Shown one piece after another: positions 15,643 through 25,829 of a DNA stretch of 64,000 bases. Under the pieces are notes generated by a model. The model had not been told where the DNA came from. It made no database searches and was given only the letters and a program-made list of their open reading frames with translations. Origin of the DNA: Phycisphaerales bacterium AB-hyl4. Lineage in GTDB: Bacteria; Planctomycetota; Phycisphaerae; Phycisphaerales; Phycisphaeraceae. The position numbers were made by a program, and so were the translations under genes. The stretch covers positions 1-64,000 of the forward strand of contig JBGUBD010000006.1 in NCBI GenBank assembly GCA_041821185.1, written 5' to 3'. Numbering within the stretch: position 1 is the stretch's first letter; each line of letters starts with the position of its first letter.

Positions 15643-17910
15643 ATGGCCACTGAACCCACCACCGAACTGCCTATCATCGATCGCTTCGGCCCGCACCTGT
15701 CCCGAATGGCCGGCGTTCGGCTGGACACCGGCGCGGAGCCGGACAAACTGGTCAAGACGCACTGCTGTTTCTGCGGTCAGCAGTGTGGCATTCAATTAAA
15801 GGTCAAGGACAACGAAGTCATTGGCTTTGAACCCTGGGAAGACTTCCCGTTCAACAAGGGCATGCTCTGTCCCAAGGGCGTGAAGCGCTACCTGCAAGGG
15901 TCGCACCCCGACCGCCTGCTCAGCGCCATGGTCCGCGACGGCAAGGCGGCGGGCGGCTTCCGCAACGTCGGGTACGACCAGGCGATCAAGCAAGTCGCAG
16001 GCGCAATCGAACGTATTCAGCGCGAGTATGGGCCGGATGCGTTCGGCATGCTCAGCGGCGCGAGCCTGACCACCGAGAAGACATATCTCATGGGCAAGTT
16101 TGCTCGTGTGTGTCTGAAGACCAGCAACATCGACTACAACGGCCGACTGTGCATGGTCAGTGCTGCGGCGGGTAACAAGAAGGCTTTCGGCATCGATCGC
16201 GCTGCCAACCCGTGGAGCGATATTCCCAAGGCGGAGGTCCTCTGGATTGCCGGCTCGAATGTGGCCGAATGTTCGCCGATCACGACCAGTTATGTCTGGC
16301 AGGCACGCGAGAACGGGGCGAAGATCATCGTCGTCGATCCGCGCATCACGCCGATCGCCCGCACCTGCGATCTGTTTTTGCCGGTGAAGCCGGGGCGTGA
16401 CATTGCGCTGTTCAACGGCATATTGAACCTGATGATCGAGCACGACTGGCTCGACCACGACTTCATCGAGAACCACACCGTCGGCTTCGACGCGCTGGCT
16501 GAGCACGTGCAGCAGTGGACGCCGAAGCGCACCGCCGAGGTGACTGGCATTGCGGAGAAGAACATCCGCCAGGCGGCCGAGTGGTGGGGCCAGGCGAAGA
16601 CCAGCTTCCTCATGCACGCCCGCGGGATTGAGCATCACAGCCACGGTGTGCAGAACGTGCTCGGTGCGATCAACATCGTACTCGCCTCCGGCCGCATCGG
16701 CCGCGAAGGCTGCGGCTACGCCACCATCACCGGGCAGGCCAACGGACAGGGCGGTCGCGAGCACGGCCAGAAATGCGACCAGCTCCCCGGCGCCCGCGAC
16801 ATTGCCAACCCCGAGCACCGCGCCCACGTTGCCAAGGTGTGGGACGTCGACCCTGACAGCATCCCCGGCCCGGGTGTCGACGCGTACGAAATCTTCCGCA
16901 AGATCGACCGCGGCGAAATCAAGGGCCTCATCTCGCTTTGCTTCAATCCCAAGGTTTCGCTGCCGGACAACGCGTTCGTGCAGCGCTGTCTGGAGAAGCT
17001 GGACTTTTATGTCGCCATCGACTTTTTCCTGAATGAGACGGCCCGGCATGCCGACGTGGTGCTGCCCGGTTCGCTGCAGGAAGAAGACGAGGGTGTGGTC
17101 ACGCAGATCGAAGGCCGAGTGATCAAGATCAACAAGGCGGTCGAGTGTCCGGGCGATGCGAAGCAGGATTGGCGGATCATTCAGGACATCGCCAAGGCGC
17201 TCGGCCGAACGCATGGCATGACCTTTTCCGGCCCGCGCGCTATCTTCGAAGAACTCCGCGCTGCCAGCAAAGGCGGCGTCGCGGACTACTCCGGCATCAC
17301 GTGGGAGAAGGTCGAGCAGAACTACGGCGTGTTCTGGCCCTGCCCGAGTGAAGATCCCGAAGGCAAGCCGATCGACCATCCGGGCACGCTACGGTTGTTC
17401 GAGCCGGGCACGTGGAATCCGATCGCCAAGGGAGCGGGCCCGTTCTACTTCCCGGATGGCAAGGCGCGGTTCAATGTGGCTGCATACTCGCCGCCGACGG
17501 AGGATGTGGATGATGAATATCCGATCATCCTCACGACCGGCCGAGTGGTAAGCCAGTTTCTCTCCGGCACGCAGACGCGGCGGATCGGGCCGTTGGTCGA
17601 TCAATACCCCGAGCCGCGCATGGAGATGCACCCGCGTCTGGCGAGCAAGCTCGGCATCGCCGACGGTGAGTGGGCCACCGCCGAAAGTCGTCGGGGGACG
17701 TGTACGCTCAAGGCGCAGGTGGTGCAGACGATTCGGCCGGACACGATCTTCATTCCTTACCACTGGGCCGGCCGTAAGAGCGCGAATCAACTCACGATTT
17801 CGGCGCAGGACCCGATTTCCAAGATTCCCGAATACAAGGTCTGCGCGGTGCGTGTGAAGAAGGCGGACGGTCCGCCGGCGTATGACGCCGAGTTGGAAGC
17901 GCAGCAGTAG
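15643..17910 (+). CDS. Molybdopterin oxidoreductase, nitrate reductase Nap/Nas type
   Basis: A 755-residue catalytic subunit from the ATG at 15643. An N-terminal 4Fe-4S motif is present as Cys41-x2-Cys44-x3-Cys48 and Cys76. The molybdenum-binding segment reads [11 protein letters not shown] with Cys170 as predicted ligand, as in periplasmic Nap and assimilatory Nas, not the Asp of Nar. The C-terminal cofactor domain (about residues 620-740) has [16 protein letters not shown]. No Tat signal is visible, so the enzyme should be cytoplasmic. With NarK transporters, ferredoxin, Rieske and NarI-like genes adjacent, nitrate is the likely substrate. Formate or another oxyanion is possible. Confidence 0.88.
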   Translation: MATEPTTELPIIDRFGPHLSRMAGVRLDTGAEPDKLVKTHCCFCGQQCGIQLKVKDNEVIGFEPWEDFPFNKGMLCPKGVKRYLQGSHPDRLLSAMVRDGKAAGGFRNVGYDQAIKQVAGAIERIQREYGPDAFGMLSGASLTTEKTYLMGKFARVCLKTSNIDYNGRLCMVSAAAGNKKAFGIDRAANPWSDIPKAEVLWIAGSNVAECSPITTSYVWQARENGAKIIVVDPRITPIARTCDLFLPVKPGRDIALFNGILNLMIEHDWLDHDFIENHTVGFDALAEHVQQWTPKRTAEVTGIAEKNIRQAAEWWGQAKTSFLMHARGIEHHSHGVQNVLGAINIVLASGRIGREGCGYATITGQANGQGGREHGQKCDQLPGARDIANPEHRAHVAKVWDVDPDSIPGPGVDAYEIFRKIDRGEIKGLISLCFNPKVSLPDNAFVQRCLEKLDFYVAIDFFLNETARHADVVLPGSLQEEDEGVVTQIEGRVIKINKAVECPGDAKQDWRIIQDIAKALGRTHGMTFSGPRAIFEELRAASKGGVADYSGITWEKVEQNYGVFWPCPSEDPEGKPIDHPGTLRLFEPGTWNPIAKGAGPFYFPDGKARFNVAAYSPPTEDVDDEYPIILTTGRVVSQFLSGTQTRRIGPLVDQYPEPRMEMHPRLASKLGIADGEWATAESRRGTCTLKAQVVQTIRPDTIFIPYHWAGRKSANQLTISAQDPISKIPEYKVCAVRVKKADGPPAYDAELEAQQ

Positions 17911-17947
17911 CGAATGTGTCTGATGTTTGAATAGCCGAGGCCGAACC

Positions 17948-18664
17948 ATGCCTGTACCTGAACACTTTGATTTCTTTGTCGACCCGAACCGCTGCATCGG
18001 CTGCCAGGCGTGCGTCCAGGCGTGCGCCGAGTGCGACACGCACAAGGGGCGGCCGATGATTCACCTTGAGTATGTCGAACGCAGCACATCGACGCAGACC
18101 GTGCCGGTGATCTGCATGCACTGTGACTCGCCGACGTGTGCCGAGGTCTGCCCCGCCGACGCGATCAAGAAGACCGGCGACGGCGTGGTGCAGAGTGCGC
18201 GTAAGCCGCGCTGCATCGCGTGTAACAATTGCGTCATCGCCTGCCCCTTTGGTGTGCCGAAGATGCAAAGCGATTTCGAGTTGATGATGAAATGCGACAT
18301 GTGCTACGACCGCACGAGCGTGGGCAAGCGGCCGATGTGCGCGACCGTCTGCCCCAGCGGGGCACTGTTTTACGGTACGCGTGAGCAGGTTGAGCAGTTG
18401 CGGCCGCGGTCGCGACCGATCAACACGTTTCAGTTCGGTCACCAGACCATCACAACGAAGGTGAACATGATGGTGCCTGCCGGCCCTGGCGGCACCCCTG
18501 GAAGCAGCTCGGCCGAGTATGTCGATGTCACCAGTGCGATGCATGACGAATCGGCCGCGGGAGGAAGCGGTAAGCGCGTACGGCTGAATGTGCTTGAGGA
18601 CAGCCTGTTCCAGTTCGAGTCTGACGCAGTTGAGGAGCCTGATGATGCCGCCACGACAACCTGA
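17948..18664 (+). CDS. Polyferredoxin-type 4Fe-4S electron transfer subunit (four clusters)
   Basis: A 238-residue NarH/NrfC/DmsB-like protein. Sixteen cysteines fall in four motifs: [37 protein letters not shown] and [21 protein letters not shown], enough for four [4Fe-4S] clusters. It should pass electrons between the membrane subunit or Rieske protein and the Mo enzyme. The tail (residues 180-238) is acidic and poorly structured. Start 17948 is used because the upstream TTG adds only a few basic residues. It overlaps the Rieske gene. Confidence 0.9.
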   Translation: MPVPEHFDFFVDPNRCIGCQACVQACAECDTHKGRPMIHLEYVERSTSTQTVPVICMHCDSPTCAEVCPADAIKKTGDGVVQSARKPRCIACNNCVIACPFGVPKMQSDFELMMKCDMCYDRTSVGKRPMCATVCPSGALFYGTREQVEQLRPRSRPINTFQFGHQTITTKVNMMVPAGPGGTPGSSSAEYVDVTSAMHDESAAGGSGKRVRLNVLEDSLFQFESDAVEEPDDAATTT

Positions 18665-19190
18665 CGAACTTTCCAAAGCGCCCGATGGCAAGCCGATGGA
18701 CCAGCAGCCCAAGTGGCGGCAGGACTTTCCCATTGACGTGCCGCAGGACAACTACGTTTCCCGTCGCGATTTCACCAAGTTCATGGTGCTCACCAGCGGC
18801 GCGTTCGTGGTCGGCCAGTCGTGGATCGGCCTGCACAACCTGATGCGACGCTTTCGCGGCAAGCCGCCAGAGCAGCCGATCGCCTCGATCGACGACGTGC
18901 CGGTGGGCACAGCCATGAGCTTCCGCTACCCGCGCTACGAGCACTGCATTCTCATCAGGCCCGACGAAGATACGCTGGTCGCGTTCAACTCCAAGTGCAC
19001 ACACCTGCATTGCCCCGTACGGCCGCAGCTGGAAACGGGTCGGCTGAACTGCCCCTGCCACAACGGCTACTTCGACCTGTACACCGGTCGACCGCTCGCC
19101 GGCCCGCCGCGTCGCCCGCTGCATCGCATCACTCTCGATATTCGTGACCACGTGATTTACGCCACCGGCGTGGAGGTGCAACCGGTATGA
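18642..19190 (+). CDS. Rieske 2Fe-2S protein with Tat-type signal anchor
   Basis: The 182-residue protein has the Rieske pair CTHLHC and CPCHNGYFD (about residues 120-160), giving two Cys and two His ligands. Residues about 38-62 look like an uncleaved Tat signal anchor: [19 protein letters not shown]. It should sit on the outer face of the cytoplasmic membrane as in bc1-type complexes. Its start overlaps the ferredoxin gene by 23 nt after a GGAG-type site. A Rieske protein beside a Nas-like Mo enzyme is uncommon and suggests a custom quinol-oxidising module. Confidence 0.9.
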   Translation: MMPPRQPDELSKAPDGKPMDQQPKWRQDFPIDVPQDNYVSRRDFTKFMVLTSGAFVVGQSWIGLHNLMRRFRGKPPEQPIASIDDVPVGTAMSFRYPRYEHCILIRPDEDTLVAFNSKCTHLHCPVRPQLETGRLNCPCHNGYFDLYTGRPLAGPPRRPLHRITLDIRDHVIYATGVEVQPV

Positions 19191-19450
19191 ACCATCGCCA
19201 AACGACATCACCGCCGAGCGCGCAGCGCCGCCAGCCGCTTTCGCGTGAGCAGCGAATGACCGTGCTGTACGGCATTCTCTGTTTCGTGCTCACGCTGGTG
19301 GTCGTGCAACTCTGGCTGCTCACCGCCACGATGCACGCGTACCTCGGCGGCGACATGTCGTTGATCATCCCCGCCGGCCTGGCCAGCGTCATCTGCCTCG
19401 CGCTGAATCTCGGCTTGCTTCGCTACCTCTACGCGTTGGAGCGACCATGA
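19187..19450 (+). CDS. Small two-helix membrane protein of the nitrate operon
   Basis: An 87-residue protein with a basic N-terminus and two hydrophobic helices (about 27-50 and 57-80). It overlaps the Rieske gene and the narK gene by 4 nt each (ATGA), so it is translationally coupled in the operon. No cofactor-binding residues are obvious apart from one His between the helices. It could anchor the Rieske or ferredoxin subunit. Family not recognised. Confidence 0.75.
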   Translation: MNHRQTTSPPSAQRRQPLSREQRMTVLYGILCFVLTLVVVQLWLLTATMHAYLGGDMSLIIPAGLASVICLALNLGLLRYLYALERP

Positions 19451-20877
19451 CACATCAAGCTGCAACCTTGCGTGAGAGTGCGAAGCGGGCAACACCACCT
19501 GCCGCGACCGGCCGTGTCATCGAACACTGGAACCCGGAAGACGAAGCGTTCTGGCAGTCGACCGGCCGACGCATTGCCCGACGCAACTTGTGGATCTCCA
19601 TCCCCGCGCTGCTGCTGGCGTTCGCGGTGTGGATGATCTGGAGCGTGCTGGTGGTCTACCTGCCGCTCGTCGGGTTCACGTACAGCCAGCCGCAACTGTT
19701 CTGGCTCGCGGCGCTACCGGCGCTGTCCGGCGCGACGCTGCGCATCTTCTACTCGTTTATGGTGCCCCTGGTTGGTGGGCGACGGTGGACTGCGATCAGC
19801 ACCGGCTCATTGCTTATTCCCGCGATCGGCATCGGACTGGCTGTGCAGAACCCGGCTACGCCGTTCTGGGTCATGGCGACGCTCGCGCTGCTGTGCGGGC
19901 TGGGCGGGGGCAACTTCGCATCGAGCATGGCCAACATCAGCTTCTTCTTTCCCAAGAAAGAAAAGGGCACGGCGCTGGGCCTCAACGCCGGGCTGGGCAA
20001 CCTCGGCGTCAGCGCGACGCAGTTCATCGTGCCGCTGGTGATCACAATCGGCGTGTTCGGCTTCCTCGCAGGCTCACCGCAACAGGCCACGGGTGAGAGC
20101 ACGCTCTGGCTGCAAAACGCCGGCTTCATCTGGGTGCCGTTCATCCTCATCGCGGCGATCGCGGCGTGGTTCGGCATGAACGACCTCGCCAGCGCCCGCG
20201 CGTCGGTCCGCGAGCAGGCGGTCATCTTCAAGCGCAAGCACAACTGGCTGATGTGCTGGCTATACATCGGGACGTTCGGCTCGTTCATCGGCTACTCGGC
20301 CGGCCTGCCGCTGTTGATTCGTGGCCAATTTCCCGACATCAACGCGGCGCAGTTCATCTTCCTCGGCCCGTTGATCGGCGCGCTGATCCGCCCGCTCGGC
20401 GGCTGGATGAGCGACCGCTTCGGCGGGGCACGGGTGACGCTCTGGAACTTCATCGCCATGGCCATCGCCGCCCTCGCCGTCGTGCTCACGCTGCCGCGCG
20501 GTGACTATGCGGGCAACTTCCCATTGTTTCTCACACTGTTTCTCGTGCTGTTCGCCACCACCGGCGTCGGCAACGGCAGCACGTTCCGGATGATCCCCGT
20601 GATCTTCCTCAACCAGCAGCAGCACAACGCCGACCCCACGCCCGAAGCCCAGGCCCGGGCCACCCAGCGCGGCGCGAAAGAGGCCGCGGCGGTGCTCGGC
20701 CTGTCGTCGGCGGTGGGGGCGTATGGCGGGTTTGTCATCCCGTACAGCTACGGATGGGCCATCGCCGGCACGGGCGGCCCCGCCGCGGCGCTCTACGGCT
20801 TCGTTGTGTTCTATGCGACCTGCGTGGGAATCACCTGGTGGTACTACGCCCGTCGCGGCGCGGAAGCGCCGTGCTAG
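19447..20877 (+). CDS. narK: NarK-type nitrate/nitrite MFS transporter (first copy)
   Basis: A 476-residue major facilitator with about 12 transmembrane helices. The nitrate-porter signature GLGNLGVSATQFIVP is present in helix 5, and GPLIGALIRPLGGWMSDRFGG gives the MFS loop motif with the substrate arginine region. The soluble N-terminus is about 50 residues. It is joined by ATGA to the upstream gene. Two narK copies in tandem are common in nitrate respirers, one a nitrate/proton symporter and one a nitrate/nitrite antiporter; which is which cannot be said from sequence alone. Confidence 0.93.
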   Translation: MTHQAATLRESAKRATPPAATGRVIEHWNPEDEAFWQSTGRRIARRNLWISIPALLLAFAVWMIWSVLVVYLPLVGFTYSQPQLFWLAALPALSGATLRIFYSFMVPLVGGRRWTAISTGSLLIPAIGIGLAVQNPATPFWVMATLALLCGLGGGNFASSMANISFFFPKKEKGTALGLNAGLGNLGVSATQFIVPLVITIGVFGFLAGSPQQATGESTLWLQNAGFIWVPFILIAAIAAWFGMNDLASARASVREQAVIFKRKHNWLMCWLYIGTFGSFIGYSAGLPLLIRGQFPDINAAQFIFLGPLIGALIRPLGGWMSDRFGGARVTLWNFIAMAIAALAVVLTLPRGDYAGNFPLFLTLFLVLFATTGVGNGSTFRMIPVIFLNQQQHNADPTPEAQARATQRGAKEAAAVLGLSSAVGAYGGFVIPYSYGWAIAGTGGPAAALYGFVVFYATCVGITWWYYARRGAEAPC

Positions 20878-20939
20878 CGCAGCGAGGGTCAACGTCCGAT
20901 TGCCAATGATGCCTTCCGACAACCAGGAGACGGGTCGCC

Positions 20940-22310
20940 ATGACCACCGCCACGCCCACATCCATCTCACCGGGGAGCCTGTCGGAGGCCAGCGCCGCCA
21001 ACCGCGTGCTCTGGTTGTCGACGACGGCGTTTACGCTGATGTTCGCCGTGTGGTTGATGTTCGGCATCCTGGCTATCCCGTTGCGCGATGAGCTGGGATT
21101 GTCTGCGGTGCAGTTCTCGTGGCTCGCCGCGATCGCGATTCTCAACGGTTCACTCTGGCGACTGGTGTTCGGCATCCTCACCGATCGCTATGGCGGCCGA
21201 CGTGTGTTCACCGTACTGGTGCTGCTGACGGCTGTGCCGACGTTTCTGGTCAGCTATGCCCAGACCTACACCCACCTGATGCTCTGCGCGTTTCTCCTGG
21301 GGCTGGCGGGCAACTCGTTCTCGGTCGGCATCGCGTGGAACGCGGCGTGGTTCCCCACGAAACGGCAGGGCTTCGCGCTCGGCGTGTTCGGCGCGGGCAA
21401 TGTCGGCGCGTCGGTGACCAAGTTCATCGCGCCGGTGGTGATCGCGATCGTGCCGACAGTTGGCTGGTTGGGCGGCGTCGTGCCCGGCGGATGGCGGTTC
21501 GTGCCGTTCCTCTATGGCATCCTGTTGCTGGGCATGGCGGCTGCGTTGTGGTGGATGAGCCCGGCGCGCGACCGGATGCCGGGCCAGGGGCGAGCGCTGT
21601 CGGCCATGCTTCAGCCATTACGCTGCATGCGCGTCTGGCGGTTCAGCCTCTACTACGTCGTCGTCTTCGGCGCGTATGTCGCGCTGGCGGTGTGGCTGCC
21701 GCGCTATTACCAGGATGTGTACGGCCTCGCGCTGGGGCCGGCGGCGCTGCTCACGGCGCTTTTCATCTTCCCCGCGAGCCTGTTGCGGCCGCTGGGCGGT
21801 TACTTCTCAGACTGCTTCGGCGCACGACGGGTGATGTACTGGGTGTTCGGCGGGATGACCGCGGCGACGCTGTTGCTGGCGTTGCCGGAGATGCACATCA
21901 CCGTCCCTGCCGCCGGCGGGCAGGTTTATCAACTGTCGCTTGGTTTGAATGTCTGGCTGTTCACAGCGCTACTGTTCGTGGTCGCGGTGGGCATGGGCAT
22001 CGGCAAGGCGGCAGTGTACAAGTACATCCCCGACTACTTCCCGAAAGACGTCGGCGCCGTCGGCGGACTGGTGGGCATGCTTGGGGCGCTGGGCGGGTTC
22101 CTGCTGCCGCCGGTGTTTGCCTATTTTGAGTCGTTCAGCGGCGTGCCGCAGGCAACGTTCTTCGCCTTGTTCGTGGTGACGGCCCTGAGTCTGTTGTGGC
22201 TGCACGTGACAGTGCTGCGACTGTTGCGCGAAGAGGCGTCCCACGTGCGGCATGAGTTCGACCTGCCGACCGCGAGCGGGCCGACGATCACAGCCAGAAA
22301 CGATGCGTGA
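20940..22310 (+). CDS. narK: NarK-type nitrate/nitrite MFS transporter (second copy)
   Basis: A 456-residue MFS protein with the NarK signature FGAGNVGASVTKFIAP and the loop SLLRPLGGYFSDCFGARR. It is clearly diverged from the first copy. The gene starts 62 nt after the first narK, preceded by an AGGAGAC-type site, so it is probably in the same transcript. A pair of different NarK types would allow both nitrate uptake and nitrite exchange. Confidence 0.93.
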   Translation: MTTATPTSISPGSLSEASAANRVLWLSTTAFTLMFAVWLMFGILAIPLRDELGLSAVQFSWLAAIAILNGSLWRLVFGILTDRYGGRRVFTVLVLLTAVPTFLVSYAQTYTHLMLCAFLLGLAGNSFSVGIAWNAAWFPTKRQGFALGVFGAGNVGASVTKFIAPVVIAIVPTVGWLGGVVPGGWRFVPFLYGILLLGMAAALWWMSPARDRMPGQGRALSAMLQPLRCMRVWRFSLYYVVVFGAYVALAVWLPRYYQDVYGLALGPAALLTALFIFPASLLRPLGGYFSDCFGARRVMYWVFGGMTAATLLLALPEMHITVPAAGGQVYQLSLGLNVWLFTALLFVVAVGMGIGKAAVYKYIPDYFPKDVGAVGGLVGMLGALGGFLLPPVFAYFESFSGVPQATFFALFVVTALSLLWLHVTVLRLLREEASHVRHEFDLPTASGPTITARNDA

Positions 22311-22397
22311 CTTCGACGCGGAATGTGTTACTGTCTTCTACCGTCACAAAGCCGACGCGCCAGGTCATAAATACAATCGGGAAGTTGCTGCACCACT

Positions 22398-23369
22398 ATG
22401 TTTCAAGACGTTTACGGACGACGCATCGGCCACCTGCGCCTCTCGCTGACCAAAGCGTGTGCGATGCGCTGCACATACTGTCGGCCGGCCAAGCTCAGCC
22501 ATCCGCGTAACGAGCCGACCCTCTCCGTCGACGAGATTGAAAACCTGGTTCGTCACCTCGCGATGCATCACGGCCTGCACAAGGTTCGGCTGACCGGCGG
22601 CGATCCGACGAGTCGGCCGGAGCTGACCGAGATCATCGGCCGAATCAGTGGCGTGCCGGGCATCGACGATCTGGCGATGACGACCAATGCGCTGACGCTG
22701 CCACACCGGGCACGTGAGTACGCCGAGGCGGGCTTGCATCGCATCAACGTTTCGCTGGACACGCTGAACGCCGAGCGTTTCGCGAAGCTGACCGGCGTGG
22801 ACGGTCTGGAGCGCGTCCTGGCCGGGCTCGACGCGGCGGAGGCGGCGGGGTTGGTGCCCATCCGGATTAACTGTGTCGTGGTGCGCGGGCAAAATGAGAA
22901 GGACTTGCCGAGCCTTGTCCGATTTGCCGCCGATCGCGGGTTTGAAGTGCGGTTTATCGAGTTGATGCCGATGGGACCGTTGGCCGACCAGTGGGCGGAC
23001 CGCTACGTGCCCGAGGCACAGATGCGCGAGCAGATGGATGAAGTCGTCTGTCATTGGCAACCACTGGAGCAGGGGCACGACGCGGCGCGACGGTATCGTG
23101 TGGTACTGGATGATGGCAGCGAAGCAACGGTCGGCTTCATCACGCCGATGAGCTGCAACTTCTGCGCTGCGTGCAACCGCATCCGCGTCGCGGCCGATGG
23201 CATGTTGTACCCGTGTCTGATGGATAAGCCAGCGCACACGTTGCTGCCGGCGCTCCGGCCGCGGTTTGACAGCGAACAACTCGACGAGCTGATCGCCATG
23301 GGCCTGCAGCAGAAACGACAAGAGCACCCCCACGATGGTTTTGTCGTGATGACCCACATAGGAGGTTGA
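22398..23369 (+). CDS. moaA: GTP 3',8-cyclase MoaA
   Basis: A radical SAM enzyme that starts molybdenum cofactor synthesis from GTP, 323 residues. The N-terminal cluster motif is CAMRCTYC, and the C-terminal auxiliary cluster is CNFCAACNRIRV followed by LYPC. It ends THIGG, the usual C-terminal GG. Its place after the nitrate transporters fits supply of Moco to the upstream oxidoreductase. moaD follows 3 nt downstream. No moaC, moaE or moeA is in the window. Confidence 0.95.
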   Translation: MFQDVYGRRIGHLRLSLTKACAMRCTYCRPAKLSHPRNEPTLSVDEIENLVRHLAMHHGLHKVRLTGGDPTSRPELTEIIGRISGVPGIDDLAMTTNALTLPHRAREYAEAGLHRINVSLDTLNAERFAKLTGVDGLERVLAGLDAAEAAGLVPIRINCVVVRGQNEKDLPSLVRFAADRGFEVRFIELMPMGPLADQWADRYVPEAQMREQMDEVVCHWQPLEQGHDAARRYRVVLDDGSEATVGFITPMSCNFCAACNRIRVAADGMLYPCLMDKPAHTLLPALRPRFDSEQLDELIAMGLQQKRQEHPHDGFVVMTHIGG

Positions 23370-23372
23370 GCC

Positions 23373-23675
23373 GTGGCCGACGAGACCGACGAGACCGACG
23401 TGTCCAACGCGTCCAATGCGATGCCGATGCAAGTGACGGTTAAGCTGTTTGGCCCGCAGGCGAAGCTGGTCGGGCGAGAGGCGGTCACGCTGACGCTTGA
23501 TGGTGTTGAGCCGACTTGCCTCGCGTTGCGTGAGGCGTTGGCCGAGGCCGAGCCGACCTTGGCGGCGAGCCTGCCGAGCAGTCGATTCGCGGTGAACCAC
23601 GAATATGTGGCCGAGGGCCATCGCATCCGCCGCGACGATGAGCTGGCGCTGATCGGCATGATCAGCGGCGGGTAG
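23373..23675 (+). CDS. moaD: Molybdopterin synthase small subunit MoaD
   Basis: A ubiquitin-fold sulfur carrier of 100 residues ending in the essential Gly-Gly (MISGG). The GTG start at 23373 is supported by a strong AGGAGG seven nucleotides upstream; an internal ATG (MPMQVTVKLFG) at 23421 would remove a 16-residue Asp/Thr/Asn-rich leader that is unusual for MoaD. Genetically coupled to moaA. Confidence 0.9.
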   Translation: MADETDETDVSNASNAMPMQVTVKLFGPQAKLVGREAVTLTLDGVEPTCLALREALAEAEPTLAASLPSSRFAVNHEYVAEGHRIRRDDELALIGMISGG

Positions 23676-23772
23676 CAATTGAACGCGCTGTCGACGCGAA
23701 GTAGGCTGTACCGTCCGACATTGAACGCCATGAGTAACCGTTGCCAGAGGCGTGACGCATGAGGCGATCGGG

Positions 23773-24525
23773 ATGACCGGAATCGAACTGGTGATCCTGG
23801 CGGTACTCGTGGCCGGGCTGGCAGCGCTGTACGCATCGGTCGGCCACGGCGGCGCGTCGGGCTATCTGGCTGCGATGGCGATGCTCAGCGTCGCACCGGC
23901 GTCCATGAAGCCCACCGCCCTGATGCTGAACATCCTTGTGGCCGGGCTCGCGACGGTGCAGTTCGCCCGGGCAGGGCACTTCGTCTGGAGCCGATTCCTC
24001 CCGTTCGCCATCGCGTCAATGCCACTGGCTTTCGTCGGCGGCATGATCGCTTTGCCGACGTGGGCCTATCAGCCACTGGTGGCGGCGGCGCTGATCTGGG
24101 CAGCGTGGCGGCTGGCGTCGACATCCACTGTGACGATGGATCCGTCTCGGCGCGTGCCGATTGCACTGGCGTTGACAGCGGGGGCGTTGATCGGTTTGAT
24201 CTCCGGCCTCACCGGTGTGGGGGGCGGTATCTATCTCAGTCCGTTGCTGCTGCTGGCCGGGTGGGCGACGGCGCGGCAGACCGCCGCCGTCGCTGCCGCG
24301 TTCGTCTTCGTCAACTCCATCACAGGGCTGACCGGCCATCTGCTCGTCGGCGGTGAAATGCCGTGGCCGTTGATCGCATGGACCGCCCCCGCCGCGGTGA
24401 TCGGCGGCGTCATCGGCGCACGACTCGGCAGCCAGCGCCTGGCAACCCCCGCCATTCGTCGGTTGCTTGCGGTGGTTCTGCTCGTGGCCGCTGTGAAGCT
24501 GGCGGCTCCGCTATGGCAGGGCTGA
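23773..24525 (+). CDS. TauE/SafE (TSUP) family membrane permease
   Basis: About eight hydrophobic helices in 250 residues. The N-terminal GHGGASGYLAAMAM and the mid-protein SGLTGVGGGIYLSPLLL are the paired TSUP motifs. The family exports or imports sulfite, sulfoacetate and related anions. Location next to moaD suggests a role in anion or sulfur transport tied to the Mo enzyme, or nitrite export, but that is inference. Start 23773 (MTGIELVILAV) is chosen over an upstream GTG. Confidence 0.88.
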   Translation: MTGIELVILAVLVAGLAALYASVGHGGASGYLAAMAMLSVAPASMKPTALMLNILVAGLATVQFARAGHFVWSRFLPFAIASMPLAFVGGMIALPTWAYQPLVAAALIWAAWRLASTSTVTMDPSRRVPIALALTAGALIGLISGLTGVGGGIYLSPLLLLAGWATARQTAAVAAAFVFVNSITGLTGHLLVGGEMPWPLIAWTAPAAVIGGVIGARLGSQRLATPAIRRLLAVVLLVAAVKLAAPLWQG

Positions 24526-24552
24526 GGGAGGATTGCGAAAACGGACTATAAA

Positions 24553-24573
24553 AAGACTACTTAGTCTTGATAT
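24553..24573. promoter_or_regulatory. Second putative Rrf2-type operator
   Basis: A palindrome AAGACT-ACTT-AGTCTT followed by GATAT lies in the gap before the radical SAM gene. Its right part, GTCTTGATAT, is identical to the right part of the Rrf2-promoter palindrome at 13423. The gap otherwise holds no gene. This links the radical SAM genes to the NO/nitrate regulator. Confidence 0.5.
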
Positions 24574-24676
24574 TCTGTCCGTATCGACGTAGCATGCCGA
24601 TATCAATTGCAACCGCTTTCGCCCCGAGACGCTCCGTCGGCCGTCGGTGCGAAGGCGTGTTCAGGCAGGTCGGGTC

Positions 24677-25780
24677 ATGCCGCTTTATCAACTGCCGCCG
24701 AGTTTCGACTTCGACACCAGTCCGCTGCTGGTGTTCTATGAGTTGACGCGTGCGTGCGACCTCGTCTGCCGACACTGTCGGGCGTGTGCACAGCCGCGCC
24801 GACATCCTAACGAGTTGAGCACGCAGCAGGCGTTCGCCTTGCTCGACCAACTCGCCACGTTTCCGCGCCCGCCGCTGCTCGTCCTCACCGGCGGCGATCC
24901 GCTCAAACGCGCGGACCTGTTCGAGATCATCCGGCACGGACGGCAACTCGGGCTCAGCGTCGCCTTGACGCCGTCCGCCACGCCGCTGGTCACGCTTGAC
25001 GTCCTGGCCCGGCTCAAAGCCGAAGGCCTCAACCGACTGGCGGTGAGCCTCGACGGCGTCGACACGTCCACGCATGATGCCATGCGCGGCGTCTCGGGCA
25101 GTTTCCTCCAGACCTTGTCCATCCTTTGCGACGCCCGCGACCTCGGCCTGTCGACGCAGGTGAACACCACCGTCACGCAGCGTAACCTTGATCAGCTTGA
25201 CCGCATGGCTCACCAGCTTGCGCTGTTCGACATCGCGCTCTGGTCGCTGTTTTTCCTCGTCCCCGTCGGCCGAGGGCGCGTCGAACCGCGGTTGTCCGCC
25301 GAGCAGTACGAGCAGGCGTTCGAGATACTCTGGCGGCAGTCGCAAACGCAGCCCTACGCGATCAAGACCACCGAAGCGCCGCACTATCGACGATTTGTGC
25401 TCCAGCATGCCGACACCTTGCCGCGCGTCACCGCCGCGGCCGGCGGAGTTGGAGGCCCGACCGGGCCGCCGATGACCGGCGTACGCGACGGCAACGGCGT
25501 CATGTTCGTCAGCCATGTGGGCCAGGTTTTCCCCAGCGGGTTCATGCCCATCACCTGCGGCCGATTTCCACAAGACTCCGTGGTTGATGTCTATCAGCAT
25601 GGCGAACTGTTCAAGCAGCTGCGCAATCCTGACGGTTTCCGTGGCAAGTGTGGCGTGTGCGAGTTCCGGCATGTCTGTGGCGGGAGTCGAGCGCGGGCCT
25701 ACGCCGTCTCAGGCGACCCGCTCGCTTCCGAGCCGGATTGCAGCTTCGTACCGGAGGCCGTTGCCGCCGCAAGCCGATAG
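24677..25780 (+). CDS. Radical SAM/SPASM protein, TIGR04053-like
   Basis: The 367-residue protein has the radical SAM cluster CDLVCRHC near residue 24, the LTGGDPLKR motif, and a C-terminal SPASM part with CGVCEFRHVCGGSRARAYAVSGDPL. From memory this matches the TIGR04053 family, a relative of the heme-pathway enzymes AhbD and NirJ. The likely substrate is a porphyrin-type molecule or a peptide, not established. It is followed 49 nt later by an AhbC/NirJ-like gene, which supports a heme or heme d1 role in nitrite or NO metabolism. Confidence 0.85.
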   Translation: MPLYQLPPSFDFDTSPLLVFYELTRACDLVCRHCRACAQPRRHPNELSTQQAFALLDQLATFPRPPLLVLTGGDPLKRADLFEIIRHGRQLGLSVALTPSATPLVTLDVLARLKAEGLNRLAVSLDGVDTSTHDAMRGVSGSFLQTLSILCDARDLGLSTQVNTTVTQRNLDQLDRMAHQLALFDIALWSLFFLVPVGRGRVEPRLSAEQYEQAFEILWRQSQTQPYAIKTTEAPHYRRFVLQHADTLPRVTAAAGGVGGPTGPPMTGVRDGNGVMFVSHVGQVFPSGFMPITCGRFPQDSVVDVYQHGELFKQLRNPDGFRGKCGVCEFRHVCGGSRARAYAVSGDPLASEPDCSFVPEAVAAASR

Positions 25781-25829
25781 GCGAACGATTTACAGCACGG
25801 TGCGCAACTCGAAAGTGATACGGACCGAC

